Of a DNA stretch of 64,000 nucleotides, positions 26,449 to 36,341 are shown piece after piece; position 1 is the stretch's first letter, and the number at the start of each line of letters is the position of its first letter. The translations under genes were made by a program, and so were the position numbers. The DNA is from Alkalicoccus halolimnae (GTDB taxonomy: Bacteria; Bacillota; Bacilli; Bacillales; Salisediminibacteriaceae), in the NCBI RefSeq assembly GCF_008014775.2, contig NZ_CP144914.1, positions 1,736,001 through 1,800,000 on the forward strand, given 5' to 3'. The notes under the pieces are model-generated. The model saw only the letters and a program-made list of their open reading frames with translations, was not told where the DNA came from and did no database searches.

Positions 26449-27531
26449 TTGAAGGTTAAAGAATCGATGACGGGGCTTACCCCCTACCAACCAGGGAAAC
26501 CAATGGAGGAAGTAAAACGTGAACTCGGATTAAAAGAAGTAGTCAAACTGGCTTCCAATGAGAATCCTTACGGGTCTTCCCCAAAAGTAAAAGAAGCAGT
26601 TATGCATACACTTTCTCAAGTTTCCGTTTATCCTGACGGCTATGCCCGACTTTTAAGGGAGAAAACAGCTGATATTCTTGGAGTTGATGTAAAACAGCTC
26701 ATTTTTGGAAACGGTTCGGATGAAGTAATATTAATTCTATGCCGTTCTCTTCTCAATAAAGGAGACAATATTATTACCGCAGTGCCGACGTTTCCCCAGT
26801 ATAAGCATAATGCGGTTATAGAAGGCGCTGAAGTTAAAGAAGTTCCGCTTATTAACGGTGTCCATGACCTCGATGGCCTGCTTAATAAAATTGATAATAA
26901 AACTAAAATGATCTTCGTATGCAACCCTAACAATCCCTCGGGAACTTATGTAAATAAGGAAGCCTTTTCGTCATTTATGAAACAGGTCCCTTCCCATATT
27001 CTCGTAGTAAGTGATGAAGCTTATTTTGAATACGTACGTGCGGACGATTATCCGGATACAATACCAATGATTAATGAATATGAAAACCTGGTCGTGCTGC
27101 GGACTTTTTCAAAAGCGCACGGGCTCGCTTCTCTACGTGTCGGTTACGGCGTCGGGAGCGAGAAATTCATCCAGTCTATTGAACCTGGAAGAGAGCCATT
27201 TAATACGAACAGCGCTGCTCAGGCAGCAGCATCAGCTTCTCTGGAAGATAAGGATTTTTTAGATCAATGCATTCAAAAAAATGCTTTGGAAATGGAAAAA
27301 TTCGAAGCATTCTGTGTTGATAATAATTTTCGGTATTATCCCTCAGAAGCTAATTTTATATTAATGAGTGTCGGGAGACCTGGTGGAGAGGTATTTGAAA
27401 AACTTCTTCAACAAGGATTTATTGTGCGCAGCGGCGAAGCACTTGGATTTCCAGATTATATTAGAATTACGCTGGGGACAGCCGAACAAAACGAACGTAT
27501 TCGCCAAGAGCTGCTGAAGTGGCTTAACTAG
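26449..27531 (+). CDS. hisC: Histidinol-phosphate aminotransferase
   Basis: PLP enzyme of fold type I that serves histidine synthesis and, in B. subtilis, also transaminates aromatic keto acids, which explains its place in the aro-trp cluster. The 360-residue protein has ASNENPYGSSPKV, VCNPNNPSGTYV, DEAYFEY and the PLP Lys near residue 221 in TFSKAHGLASLRVGYG. The TTG start at 26449 is supported by AAAGGGTGAT before it and by the normal N terminus (PYQPGKP soon after). Confidence 0.95.
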   Translation: MKVKESMTGLTPYQPGKPMEEVKRELGLKEVVKLASNENPYGSSPKVKEAVMHTLSQVSVYPDGYARLLREKTADILGVDVKQLIFGNGSDEVILILCRSLLNKGDNIITAVPTFPQYKHNAVIEGAEVKEVPLINGVHDLDGLLNKIDNKTKMIFVCNPNNPSGTYVNKEAFSSFMKQVPSHILVVSDEAYFEYVRADDYPDTIPMINEYENLVVLRTFSKAHGLASLRVGYGVGSEKFIQSIEPGREPFNTNSAAQAAASASLEDKDFLDQCIQKNALEMEKFEAFCVDNNFRYYPSEANFILMSVGRPGGEVFEKLLQQGFIVRSGEALGFPDYIRITLGTAEQNERIRQELLKWLN

Positions 27532-27541
27532 GAGGATCAGT

Positions 27542-28645
27542 GTGAAGAAACGTGTATTTATTATCGGTCTAGGTTTAATAGGAGGATCGCTGGCTCTTGC
27601 GGTGAAAAGCACTTTTCCCCAGGCATCGATCCGTGGTTATGACGTGGACGACAAAGCGGTCAAACTCGCAAATAGTCTGCAGATTATAGACGAAGCAGCA
27701 GTCAGCCTGGAAGAAGGCGTAAAGGACGCCGATTTTATTATCCTGTCTGCTCCGGTAGAAAGCTCTCTTTCAATACTTGACCAGCTGCAAAGTCTCGACT
27801 TAAAAGAGGGAGCAATCGTTACTGATGTAGGAAGCACGAAAGTTTCCATTGTAGAGAAAGGCAGTGAACTGGAGAGTAAGAATGTGACATTTATCGGCGG
27901 TCATCCAATGGCAGGTTCTCATAAAACCGGAGTAGAAGCATCAAGAGAGCGCTTGTTTGAAAATGCCTTTTACATACTTACGCCCTCCAATGGAACTCCG
28001 GATGCGAAACTGATTCAGCTTCAGAATCTGCTGAAAGGAACGAAAGCTAAATTTATGCAGCTGGAAGCAGAAGAGCACGATAAATTTGCTGGATTGATCA
28101 GCCATCTCCCTCATATTATTGCTTCTTCACTTGTACACCAGGTAGAAAAGGCTGGCGAAAAGGACCCTTTGATCCAGCAGCTTGCAGCAGGAGGGTTTCG
28201 GGATATTACGCGTATCGCTTCTGCTTCTCCTACTATGTGGAGAGATATATTGATGCACAACAGAAGTGTATTAATCGATATGCTTAAAGAATGGAAAAAC
28301 AGAATGGAACACGTGGAATCGCTTCTTGAAAACCGCGATTCGGAGGGAATTTATGCTTTTTTCTCTGATGCAAAAGATGCTCGTGACCGTCTCCCTTCTA
28401 AAAAGAAAGGGGCAATGCTTCCTTTCTATGATTTATTTGTAGATATTCCCGATCATCCTGGTGTCATTTCCGATGTAACAGCGCTTCTCGCCAAACAGAA
28501 TATCAGCATTACTAATATTAGAATCATCGAGGCCAGAGAAGGAATTATGGGCGTGCTCAGACTAAGTTTCCGGTCAGAGAGTGATCTTGTACACGCAAAA
28601 GGATTGTTGGAGGAGCATATGTACGAAACTTATGAAGCTCCATAA
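27542..28645 (+). CDS. tyrA: Prephenate dehydrogenase with C-terminal ACT domain
   Basis: Oxidatively decarboxylates prephenate to 4-hydroxyphenylpyruvate for tyrosine. The 367-residue protein has the Rossmann motif [10 protein letters not shown] at residues 9-18, [31 protein letters not shown] with the catalytic His, and [10 protein letters not shown]. An ACT domain (from about residue 296: [19 protein letters not shown]) is a likely site of tyrosine feedback. GTG start after AGGAGGATCA. Confidence 0.95.
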   Translation: MKKRVFIIGLGLIGGSLALAVKSTFPQASIRGYDVDDKAVKLANSLQIIDEAAVSLEEGVKDADFIILSAPVESSLSILDQLQSLDLKEGAIVTDVGSTKVSIVEKGSELESKNVTFIGGHPMAGSHKTGVEASRERLFENAFYILTPSNGTPDAKLIQLQNLLKGTKAKFMQLEAEEHDKFAGLISHLPHIIASSLVHQVEKAGEKDPLIQQLAAGGFRDITRIASASPTMWRDILMHNRSVLIDMLKEWKNRMEHVESLLENRDSEGIYAFFSDAKDARDRLPSKKKGAMLPFYDLFVDIPDHPGVISDVTALLAKQNISITNIRIIEAREGIMGVLRLSFRSESDLVHAKGLLEEHMYETYEAP

Positions 28646-28659
28646 AGAAGGGGGTATAT

Positions 28660-29955
28660 ATGGATATTACTATTGAACCAGCTGAAAATCCATTAAAAGG
28701 AAGTGTAATTACCCCGGGGGATAAATCGATCAGTCACCGGGCTGTTTTATTTGCTTCCATTGCCGAAGGCAAGTCTGTCATTAAGGGATTTTTACGAGGG
28801 GAAGACTGTCTAAGCACAATAAGCTGCATGAGAAGTCTCGGAATAGTTATTGAAGAAGATGCGGACTCGATAACTGTAATGGGGAAAGGGCCTTATGGAT
28901 TGAAAGAACCTGCGGAGCTGTTAAATGTCGGCAACTCAGGAACAACGATCCGACTTTTATCTGGTATTCTCGCCGGTCAGCCTTTTTCATCTGTTATGGC
29001 AGGCGATGATTCTATCGCAAGACGACCAATGAGAAGAGTAACCGGTCCGCTTAAAATGATGAATGCCACTGTCGACGGCAGAGAGTTTGCCAATTACACT
29101 CCACTATGGATGCGTGGGGGCGACTTACAGGGGGTTCATTATTTCTCTCCAGTAGCCAGTGCTCAAGTTAAATCGGCAGTTCTGCTTGCAGGACTCTATG
29201 CCTCGGGTAAAACAACGGTGACCGAGCCCTTCAAGTCGAGGGATCATACGGAAAGAATGCTCCGTACGTTTGGAGTTAATGTAGAAACAGATGAAAAATC
29301 CGCCTCCTTAAAAGGGGGACAGAAACTCCAGGCAGCAGATGTATTTGTGCCGGGAGACGTTTCTTCAGCAGCTTTTATGATTGCAGCTGGAGCCCTTGTA
29401 CAAGGGAGTCATTTAATTGTTGAAAATGTAGGGCTTAACCCGACAAGAACAGGAGTTATTGATGTTTTGAAACGCATGGACGCTGATATGATGCTTTTGA
29501 ACGAAACGATGCTTGGAGGGGAGCCTACAGCAGATATAGAAATTAAATACTCCCGTCTGCAGGCAGTTACGATTGAAGGTTCCGATATTCCCCGCCTGAT
29601 TGATGAAATACCAGTGCTTGCACTTCTGGCTACCCAGGCAGATGGGAAAACAGTTATTAAAGATGCAGCAGAGTTAAAAGTGAAAGAAACTAATCGAATC
29701 GATACGGTAGTAAACCAGCTGAATGAACTTGGGGCTGACTGTGAAGCTACGGATGATGGGATGATCATCAACGGACCTTCAAAATTGAAAGGGGGAAATG
29801 CTGAGAGCTATCACGATCACAGAATAGGCATGACGATGGCTTTAGCGGGACTAATCTCTGAGACGCCGGTAAAAGTGAAGGATACGGACGCAGTCGCGGT
29901 TTCCTATCCTGGATTTTTTGAAGAACTGGAACGACTGCGGAAGCAGCACGTATAA
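28660..29955 (+). CDS. aroA: 3-phosphoshikimate 1-carboxyvinyltransferase (EPSP synthase)
   Basis: Joins PEP and shikimate-3-phosphate, the step before AroC (called aroE in B. subtilis). The 431-residue protein has [14 protein letters not shown] near residue 20, [15 protein letters not shown] near residue 88, [10 protein letters not shown], and the late [11 protein letters not shown] and [13 protein letters not shown] blocks. It closes the supraoperon in the same position as in B. subtilis; a terminator follows 130 bp downstream. Confidence 0.97.
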   Translation: MDITIEPAENPLKGSVITPGDKSISHRAVLFASIAEGKSVIKGFLRGEDCLSTISCMRSLGIVIEEDADSITVMGKGPYGLKEPAELLNVGNSGTTIRLLSGILAGQPFSSVMAGDDSIARRPMRRVTGPLKMMNATVDGREFANYTPLWMRGGDLQGVHYFSPVASAQVKSAVLLAGLYASGKTTVTEPFKSRDHTERMLRTFGVNVETDEKSASLKGGQKLQAADVFVPGDVSSAAFMIAAGALVQGSHLIVENVGLNPTRTGVIDVLKRMDADMMLLNETMLGGEPTADIEIKYSRLQAVTIEGSDIPRLIDEIPVLALLATQADGKTVIKDAAELKVKETNRIDTVVNQLNELGADCEATDDGMIINGPSKLKGGNAESYHDHRIGMTMALAGLISETPVKVKDTDAVAVSYPGFFEELERLRKQHV

Positions 29956-30272
29956 CTGATTTACTATGTTTACCTCTATATTGGGATGATAGTAAATAGA
30001 GTAATAAGCACAGGTACTTCTGCAAAAAAATGTCCTGTCCCCCTTATCTTACTGTCAACGACGGTAAACTAATAAAAAGTTGTTAAAAAGAGTGACCGGT
30101 TTCGTATACGGCCACTCTTTTTATCCTTGAAGAACCTTTTGTGGAAATGGGAAGGACTGACTATGTTAGTATGTGAATGATATGATATGTACTATTTTTA
30201 AAGAAATTACAAGGGTCACCATGGTAGATAAAATTTATAGATCTGCTGGACAAACGAAAGGAGAATGTCAAT
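29956..30272. other. Intergenic region between aroA and ypiA
   Basis: Contains the supraoperon terminator at 30085-30122 and the start signals of ypiA (AAAGGAG at the right edge). I see no gene or repeat copy here. Confidence 0.4.
30085..30122 (+). terminator. Intrinsic terminator of the aro-trp supraoperon
   Basis: AAAAAGAGTGACCG pairs with CGGCCACTCTTTTT around a TTTCGTATA region, with one internal mismatch; the descending arm ends in five T. Confidence 0.85.
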
Positions 30273-31535
30273 ATGGATGAAACACTTCAGGAAGCTATTA
30301 AATTAATTGAAACGGGATTTCATGAAGACGGGTTGGAAAAAGTTGAAAAAATGATTACAGAGGCGGATGATGAAACGAAAAGAACAATTGCTGAGCTGTA
30401 TTTTGAGCTGGGTCTGGTCGACAGGGCTCTGGAACTCGCCGAAGAATTGATGTTTAAATATCCTGACCAGGGAGAACTGTTTGCTTTTGCTTCTGAATGT
30501 TATATAGAACTAGGAAAAGAGGAAGAAGCACTGGACATGCTGAACGAAATAAAAAAGGATGATCCTGCTTTTCTTCAAGCGCAGCTTCTGCTTGCTGATC
30601 TCTATGAAAGTGAAGGTCTGGAAGAAGTAGCTGAAACAAAACTGCTGGATGCATTAAAAATTATGCCGGATGAAAGTATCCTTCAATTAGGTCTCGCGGA
30701 ATTTTATTTAAACAGAGGCGATTATCAGGAAGCGATCAGCTATTTTAAACAAGCTGTTTACTCAGGGAAACTGCCTGAAGACCTGCCTATCGATCCCCAT
30801 GTACGTCTTGCAGAAGCTTTCAGCGCCACGGGACAATTTGAAGATGCACTGGAGAACTACAAAGAAGGACTAAAAAAAGATCAAACTCCGGACGGCCTTT
30901 TCGGATTCGGATTCACCGCCCTGCAGCTGGAAGATTACACTACTGCTATTGACTCGTTTAACACACTGCTTGAGCAGGACCCTGATTATACTTCTGCCTA
31001 TGGAAGTCTTGCAAAAGCGTATATGGCTATTAAGAAATGGGAAGAAGCAAGAGAAACTTTAAAAGAAGGCATAAACAGAGATGAATATAATGAAGAATTA
31101 TATTTGCAGATGGCCAAACTGCAGCTTTCCCAGGGAGAAGGGGAAGATGGCCGAGAATTTCTGAAAAAAGTTATTGCCATGAATCCTTCCAATGTGTCTG
31201 CCGTGCAGGAAGCTCTTTATTATTATGATGACACGGAAGACTATGAAGAAATGATAGAACTGATACGCTTTCTGGACGATTATAACGAGTTCGATCCTCT
31301 TTATGAAAGATTCCGGGCCAAAGCTCTTTTTGAAGAAAATGACATCAACGGAGCTGCACAGGCTATGGATGTTGCCCTCTCCACACTCTCCAGAGATGAA
31401 AGACTGCTCGAAGATGCTGCAGTAGTTTACCTTGCCAACCGGCAAAAGGAAAAAGCTCTGCCTTTACTGGAAGAGGTACTGAAACTCGATCCTGAAAGAG
31501 AGGACATCCGGCGCCGCATTGAGGAACTGATATAA
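30273..31535 (+). CDS. ypiA: TPR-repeat protein YpiA
   Basis: A 420-residue, acidic, all-helical protein with about ten tetratricopeptide-like repeats over its length (for example ELYFELGLVDRALELAEEL and LAEFYLNRGDYQEAISYF). No signal peptide or catalytic motif is visible, so a cytoplasmic scaffolding role is likely. It lies after aroA and before ypiB, as in B. subtilis. AAAGGAG lies upstream of the ATG. Partners are unknown. Confidence 0.85.
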   Translation: MDETLQEAIKLIETGFHEDGLEKVEKMITEADDETKRTIAELYFELGLVDRALELAEELMFKYPDQGELFAFASECYIELGKEEEALDMLNEIKKDDPAFLQAQLLLADLYESEGLEEVAETKLLDALKIMPDESILQLGLAEFYLNRGDYQEAISYFKQAVYSGKLPEDLPIDPHVRLAEAFSATGQFEDALENYKEGLKKDQTPDGLFGFGFTALQLEDYTTAIDSFNTLLEQDPDYTSAYGSLAKAYMAIKKWEEARETLKEGINRDEYNEELYLQMAKLQLSQGEGEDGREFLKKVIAMNPSNVSAVQEALYYYDDTEDYEEMIELIRFLDDYNEFDPLYERFRAKALFEENDINGAAQAMDVALSTLSRDERLLEDAAVVYLANRQKEKALPLLEEVLKLDPEREDIRRRIEELI

Positions 31536-31637
31536 TTACTGAAAATTGCTTTTCTTTGCAGGATTAGATGGGGACGCGTAGAATATTAACTATAGTAGCA
31601 GTTTCCGTTCATATGAAAGGATAAGGGAGGGAGAGCA

Positions 31638-32189
31638 ATGAACAGTCCAGTTCCAGTCATGGAAAAACGGGATTTTTTAAAATGGTTTCTTGAAAAGTAC
31701 CAGCTGAAAAGACGGGAGTGTGCATGGCTTCTTAACTTTTTAATGAGCGACGATATTTTGATGGAAAGAGTGCATTTTGTTGAGCAGGCAGAACATTGTC
31801 CAAAAGCTTTAATGATTTCGGCTAACGATGTTGATCAGGTTCCTTTTGCATTTCATAAAAATCAGCATGTTACTATGGATGCTGAAAAATCATTTCATGA
31901 TATTCGTCTGAACAGAAATGAAGATATTTATATTCAGCTTAATTTTAAAGATAAGCAGACACTCCCTCAGTATGCAGCTGTTTTGGAAGAAAATCCTTAT
32001 CTGCCCGTCAACTCAGATGAAGAAACAGTTAAGGGGCTGCTGGCAGAGCTTGTACTCGATGAAGCTCTGAGAGTGGAGAAGCTGAGGAGTCTGGAGGAGC
32101 AAATAGATATTGCACTTGCCCAGAAAGACCGGAACGCTTTTATAACGCTTTCGAAGCAATACTCTGAATTGAAAGCCCTCGAAACATAG
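31638..32189 (+). CDS. ypiB: UPF0302 family protein YpiB
   Basis: A 183-residue protein with an IDEAL-like C-terminal stretch (AELVLDEALRVEKLRSLEEQIDIAL) and the N-terminal block FLKWFLEKYQLKRRECAWLLNFL, typical of the YpiB/UPF0302 family. In B. subtilis YpiB has been linked to stability of respiratory cytochrome bc components, which fits its place next to ypiF and qcrABC. GGGAGGGAG precedes the ATG. Confidence 0.88.
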   Translation: MNSPVPVMEKRDFLKWFLEKYQLKRRECAWLLNFLMSDDILMERVHFVEQAEHCPKALMISANDVDQVPFAFHKNQHVTMDAEKSFHDIRLNRNEDIYIQLNFKDKQTLPQYAAVLEENPYLPVNSDEETVKGLLAELVLDEALRVEKLRSLEEQIDIALAQKDRNAFITLSKQYSELKALET

Positions 32190-32202
32190 GGCTCTTTTTT
32201 TT
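32174..32202 (+). terminator. Intrinsic terminator overlapping the end of ypiB
   Basis: AGCCCT (32174-32179) pairs with AGGGCT (32188-32193) around a loop containing the ypiB stop codon, followed by a long T-run. Confidence 0.75.
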
Positions 32203-32492
32203 GCGATTGATCCAGTATTTTTCAGGCAGTTATTTATAGAGGCATTTTTATAAAAGAAAACTCTGCTGATGTCTGATGTTAATATCTAAAAGCGCCTGTG
32301 GTTCTTCCAAATGCTGAGGGAAAAGTGATCAGCTTACTTTTTTTAAAACGAATGGAGGTTTCGATGCGACTTCTTTCCGAATCTCGAAAAATCGCCCAAG
32401 CTCAGCCTGGATAAAACTGGAATATTCATTCCATCAAGCTGTACCGGGATAGGGGCGGGGCAGTAGAGGAAATTTACAAAGTTCCCTTTTGA

Positions 32493-32772
32493 GAAGCTGC
32501 ACCACGATGTATAAAAATGGCCTTCTACTGGAATAGAGCTTTCCCTCTATACAGATGGAATGATATTCAAAAGGGGTATCTTTTTTGGAAGGCAGCTGCT
32601 GCTATGACTGTTTTACGGTAGGCTGTAGTGGAAATGGAGCCGCTCCCGATCGAATAATGACGAGCCTAGCTCCGCTCAACGGAAGGGAGGACGAAATTAG
32701 CTGGCCGGCACGTCGTCCCCCATGGAAAAGAAAGCGCACGTTTATTACATATCAATTTTTTTCAAGGCAGCC
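32493..32772 (+). repeat. Interspersed repeat copy R4
   Basis: Shares with R2, in the same order, GCTGCACC...AAAATGGCC, a CTATACAG block, ATTCAAAAGGGGTAT, CTGTTTTACGGTAGGCTG, a core near 32688 (ACGAAATTAGCTGGCCGG), CCCATGGAAAAGAAAGCG (32719-32736) and the end TTTTTTTCAAGGCAGCC at 32756-32772. Short frames inside are not conserved. The sequence from 32203 to 32492 holds no gene and no detectable match to other copies. Confidence 0.75.
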
Positions 32773-32816
32773 TGAATGAAAATAATCTTATATGAGAATT
32801 AAGAGGAGGATGGCCA

Positions 32817-33272
32817 ATGAAATGGACATATCAGGATACGGAAATTTATGAAAAATCAAAGGAATACGTAGATACTGCTATAATTCCTCTCATACCAGTT
32901 GCAGGAGGAAAAGAACAAAAGGATTCTGTACTTATGGGAGAATTTGCTCAATACTTATCTGATTATATCGAACGGCAGTATATGGGGCGGGTTTATCTTC
33001 TTCCGCCGTTTACGTATTTGAAAGAAGAAGAAGAAAAGGAAAAACAAAAAAGGGTTTTGGAATGGTCCGAACATTTTAAAAAAGAAGGATTTGAATATTT
33101 TTTATTCATTACTTCTGATATGGAATGGCGGCAGATTGATTTAAAAAAAGCGGGAGAACTGGTCTGGGTTCCGGCATTTTCATTAAGTGATATGGAGTCG
33201 AAAAAAAGACAGCAGTCGGTCGAACAGCAGGCCCGCCAAATTATTCCGCTTATGACTAAAAAATGGAAATGA
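32817..33272 (+). CDS. ypiF: YpiF family protein (DUF2487)
   Basis: A 151-residue cytoplasmic protein of unknown function. The N terminus MKWTYQDTEIYEKSKEYVDT and the FLFITSDMEWRQ segment match the YpiF/DUF2487 family, which sits directly before qcrA in Bacilli. A central run rich in Glu and Lys (about residues 63-75) suggests a charged helix. AGAGGAGG stands before the ATG. A separate promoter follows it, so it is not necessarily co-transcribed with qcrABC. Confidence 0.8.
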   Translation: MKWTYQDTEIYEKSKEYVDTAIIPLIPVAGGKEQKDSVLMGEFAQYLSDYIERQYMGRVYLLPPFTYLKEEEEKEKQKRVLEWSEHFKKEGFEYFLFITSDMEWRQIDLKKAGELVWVPAFSLSDMESKKRQQSVEQQARQIIPLMTKKWK

Positions 33273-33321
33273 GAGTCTCTTAAAAAAATATTATTCTTAA
33301 AAAACGATTGTAGCGAATTTA

Positions 33322-33351
33322 TTGACATGCCTATGTTTGATAAGCTATGAT
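33322..33351 (+). promoter_or_regulatory. Predicted sigma-A promoter of qcrABC
   Basis: Consensus TTGACA (33322-33327) and TATGAT (33346-33351) with an 18-base spacer, about 65 bp before qcrA. Confidence 0.75.
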
Positions 33352-33415
33352 GTTTATGTCTTAGTATGATATTTTTTATAAATGTGTGTAGTAACGGAAG
33401 TGAGGAGGGAAGGTC

Positions 33416-33919
33416 GTGAGCGAGAAAAAACACCGAGTGTCTAGACGCCAGTTCCTGACCTATACGTTAACAGGTGTAGGAGGATTTATGGCAGCAGGAA
33501 TGCTCGCTCCCATGGTCAGAATGGGATTGGATCCCGCGCTTGAAGCATCGAGTGCCACTGATTTTATTTCTGTCGGATTAAGTCGGGATGAACTTTCAGA
33601 AGAGCCTCAGCGTGTTGACTTTGTCGTGGAGCTTGATGACGGGTGGTACCAGTCGGAACAAACCCGCTCAGCCTGGGTTTTCATGAATGGTGACGAAGTA
33701 ATGGCTCTTTCACCAATCTGTACCCATCTGGGATGTACAGTAAACTGGGGAACAAATGAAGAGAATCCGGAAGAGTTTTTCTGTCCGTGTCATTTTGGAA
33801 GATTTGAACGGGATGGAACAAATATCGCTGGAACACCGCCCACACGGCCGCTGGATGTATACGATGTGGATGTGCGGGATGGTATGGTTTATTTAGGTCA
33901 GATTAATCAGCGTGGTTAA
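33416..33919 (+). CDS. qcrA: Menaquinol-cytochrome c reductase Rieske iron-sulfur subunit
   Basis: Carries the 2Fe-2S cluster that takes the first electron from menaquinol. The 167-residue protein has a twin-arginine-type N terminus (SRRQFLTYTLTGVGGF) that also serves as the membrane anchor, and the two cluster boxes CTHLGC (about residues 102-107) and CPCHFG (about 122-127). GTG 33416 after GGAGGGAAGG. First gene of the qcrABC operon; its substrate quinone is the product of the hep-men genes in this window. Confidence 0.96.
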   Translation: MSEKKHRVSRRQFLTYTLTGVGGFMAAGMLAPMVRMGLDPALEASSATDFISVGLSRDELSEEPQRVDFVVELDDGWYQSEQTRSAWVFMNGDEVMALSPICTHLGCTVNWGTNEENPEEFFCPCHFGRFERDGTNIAGTPPTRPLDVYDVDVRDGMVYLGQINQRG

Positions 33920-33936
33920 ATAAGGGGGTCGAGAAT

Positions 33937-34608
33937 ATGTTACAGAAAGTCTACGATTGGGTGGATGAGCGGCTCGATATTACCCCTCTATGGCGCGATA
34001 TCGCGGACCACGAGGTTCCTGAGCACGTAAATCCTGCCCATCACTTTTCAGCGTTTGTTTACTGCTTTGGAGGCTTGACGTTCTTTGTTGTGGTCATCCA
34101 GATTTTGTCCGGTATGTTCTTAACAATGTACTACGTACCCGATATTATTCATGCATATGAATCAGTTTATTACTTACAGAACGAAGTTACACACGGATTA
34201 ATTGTCCGCGGAATGCACCACTGGGGTGCCAGTTTGGTTATTGTTATGATGTTCCTGCATACACTGAGGGTTTTCTTTACAGGTTCCTATAAAAAACCTC
34301 GTGAACTTAACTGGGCTGTCGGTGTACTGCTGTTTTTCGTAATTCTTGGTTTAGGTTTTACTGGATATCTCCTGCCTTGGGACATGAAAGCCTACTTCGC
34401 AACGGTTGTAGGTCTTGAGATTGCAGAGGCAGCTCCTTTCGTAGGCGAATTTGCAAAAATTCTCTTAGCCGGGGGCGACATTATCGGAGCGCAGACGCTT
34501 GCTCGTTTCTTTGCGATCCACGTATTCTTCCTGCCGGGAGCACTGCTCGGATTGCTTGGAGCACACTTCTTCATGATCCGTAAGCAGGGTATTTCCGGAC
34601 CGTTGTAA
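33937..34608 (+). CDS. qcrB: Menaquinol-cytochrome c reductase cytochrome b subunit
   Basis: A 223-residue, four-helix cytochrome b6-type subunit that binds two b hemes and the quinol. Heme-ligand histidines are seen in HHWGASLVIVMMFLHTLRVF and in FFAIHVFFLPGALL. The PPF-type split, with the remaining helices on QcrC, is the Firmicute arrangement. 17 bp after qcrA and 23 bp before qcrC. Confidence 0.96.
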   Translation: MLQKVYDWVDERLDITPLWRDIADHEVPEHVNPAHHFSAFVYCFGGLTFFVVVIQILSGMFLTMYYVPDIIHAYESVYYLQNEVTHGLIVRGMHHWGASLVIVMMFLHTLRVFFTGSYKKPRELNWAVGVLLFFVILGLGFTGYLLPWDMKAYFATVVGLEIAEAAPFVGEFAKILLAGGDIIGAQTLARFFAIHVFFLPGALLGLLGAHFFMIRKQGISGPL

Positions 34609-34631
34609 AAAGTAGAAAAGGAGGGGAAAAT

Positions 34632-35507
34632 ATGCATCGCGGAAAAGGTATGAAGTTTGTCGGGGACTCAAGAGTTCCTGCCGAACGTAAGCCAAATATA
34701 CCAAAAGATTATTCCGAATACCCGGGTAAAACTGAAGCCTTCTGGCCAAACTTCCTGCTTCGGGAATGGATGGTAGGAGCGGTATTTCTTATCGGTTTTC
34801 TCGTATTGACGGTAGCACATCCGGCGCCGCTTGAATCAATAGCGGATCCTACGGAGACCAGTTATATTCCGCTTCCTGACTGGTATTTCCTGTTTCTGTA
34901 CCAGCTTCTCAAATATGAATTTGCTTCAGGGCCTTATACAGTTGTCGGGGCAGTAATTATCCCCGGAATTGCTTTTGGGGCGCTCCTGTTGGCTCCATGG
35001 CTGGACAGCGGGAAAGAACGCCGGCCATATAAACGGCCAATAGGAAGCGGATTAATGCTTCTCGGAATAGTATCAGTTATCTTCCTTACATGGGAATCAG
35101 TTGACCAGCACGACTGGGAAGCTGCAGCTCAGCAGGGGCAAATTGAGGAAGATATGGATATAGACGAATCTGCTGAAGGGTATGAAATTTATCAGACCCA
35201 GGATGCCTGTATTGGCTGTCACGGTGGAGATATGTCAGGCGGTGCTGCCGGTCCTAACATATTCGAGAGTGATTACGATACAGACGAAGTTATTGACATT
35301 ATCCAGAACGGTCAGGGAGAAATGCCGGCCGATCAGTTTGAAGGTTCTGACGAAGAACTGGAAACTTTAGCAGCATATATCGCAAATGACGGACAGGCTC
35401 CGGAAAATGGCGATGGCGGCGGAGAAGGAAATGAAAATAGCGAAGAAAATGCAGAAGGAAATGAAGAAGATCCAGAAGAAAACACAGAAGAAAACGAAGA
35501 GGAATAA
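34632..35507 (+). CDS. qcrC: Menaquinol-cytochrome c reductase cytochrome b/c subunit with acidic tail
   Basis: A 291-residue fusion of a subunit IV-like membrane part (about three helices; PLPDWYFLFLYQLLKYEF near residue 78) and a C-terminal cytochrome c domain with the heme motif CIGCH near residue 194 and a probable Met ligand in GQGEMPADQ. After residue 255 or so comes a 30-residue tail made almost only of Glu, Asn, Gly and Asp, which B. subtilis QcrC lacks; it would face the outside and fits a halophile. A strong terminator follows. Confidence 0.95.
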   Translation: MHRGKGMKFVGDSRVPAERKPNIPKDYSEYPGKTEAFWPNFLLREWMVGAVFLIGFLVLTVAHPAPLESIADPTETSYIPLPDWYFLFLYQLLKYEFASGPYTVVGAVIIPGIAFGALLLAPWLDSGKERRPYKRPIGSGLMLLGIVSVIFLTWESVDQHDWEAAAQQGQIEEDMDIDESAEGYEIYQTQDACIGCHGGDMSGGAAGPNIFESDYDTDEVIDIIQNGQGEMPADQFEGSDEELETLAAYIANDGQAPENGDGGGEGNENSEENAEGNEEDPEENTEENEEE

Positions 35508-35515
35508 ATAAGGAA

Positions 35516-35552
35516 GGAGCCGGTTGATGTGTGTGTCCCCGGCTCCTTTTTT
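35516..35552 (+). terminator. Intrinsic terminator after qcrC
   Basis: GGAGCCGG (35516-35523) pairs with CCGGCTCC (35539-35546), then six T. Confidence 0.88.
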
Positions 35553-35673
35553 GCTTGTTGATTTCGTAAAATTTCAGCCGGTACCTGATAAAGGTATGAT
35601 TAGATAAAAACAACATGAGGAAACTATATCAATTTTATAGGGAGTTAATTAAGAACTGAGGCGGGGGATTGAA

Positions 35674-36294
35674 ATGAACGAGTACATAATGTCCATACTG
35701 CGAAATCGCACATTTCTTATTTTGCTGTTTCTTGTCAATTTTTTTGGAACAGTTTATGGATACATATGGTACGAAAATCAACTTATGGAGACACCCTGGT
35801 ATTTTCTTATTTTTGTACCTGACAGTCCTACAGCAAGTCTTTTTTTTACTATAGTCATAGGGTTTTATATCTTCAGAAAAAGATTCCCTCTTATGGAGGC
35901 ATTAGCAGCAGTCACACTGATAAAATACGGGTTGTGGGCTGTGATAATGAACCTGGCAGCCGGAGCAGCTGGAGATCCGCTTAATATTCTCCATTGGATG
36001 CTCGTAGTTTCCCATGCAGGAATGGCTGTTCAGGCTTTACTGTTTATGCCTTATTACCGTATTAAAAACTGGCATCTTGTCCTCGTTGCAATATGGACTA
36101 TTCATAACGACTTCATAGATTATATTTATAATATGTATCCTTGGGTTTCTCTTAATTTAAGTGCCTATATTAACGAAATAGGATACTTTACATTCTGGTT
36201 AAGCATCGCTTCTTTATTCACCGTATGGCATTTTAACAGAAAGTATAATGCCTCTTTTGATACGGAAATCAATTCTTTTGACACGAATAAATAG
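35674..36294 (+). CDS. ypjA: DUF1405 membrane protein YpjA
   Basis: A 206-residue integral membrane protein with about six helices; it matches B. subtilis YpjA (DUF1405) in size, in position after qcrC and in the sequence FFGTVYGYIWYENQL near the N terminus. The function is unknown. In B. subtilis ypjB, a gene linked to sporulation, follows; here a yugP-like peptidase gene takes its place 47 bp downstream. Confidence 0.82.
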   Translation: MNEYIMSILRNRTFLILLFLVNFFGTVYGYIWYENQLMETPWYFLIFVPDSPTASLFFTIVIGFYIFRKRFPLMEALAAVTLIKYGLWAVIMNLAAGAAGDPLNILHWMLVVSHAGMAVQALLFMPYYRIKNWHLVLVAIWTIHNDFIDYIYNMYPWVSLNLSAYINEIGYFTFWLSIASLFTVWHFNRKYNASFDTEINSFDTNK

Positions 36295-36341
36295 TTTGAT
36301 TAATATTAAAATAGCAACTACTCTATTAGGAGGAATGACAG

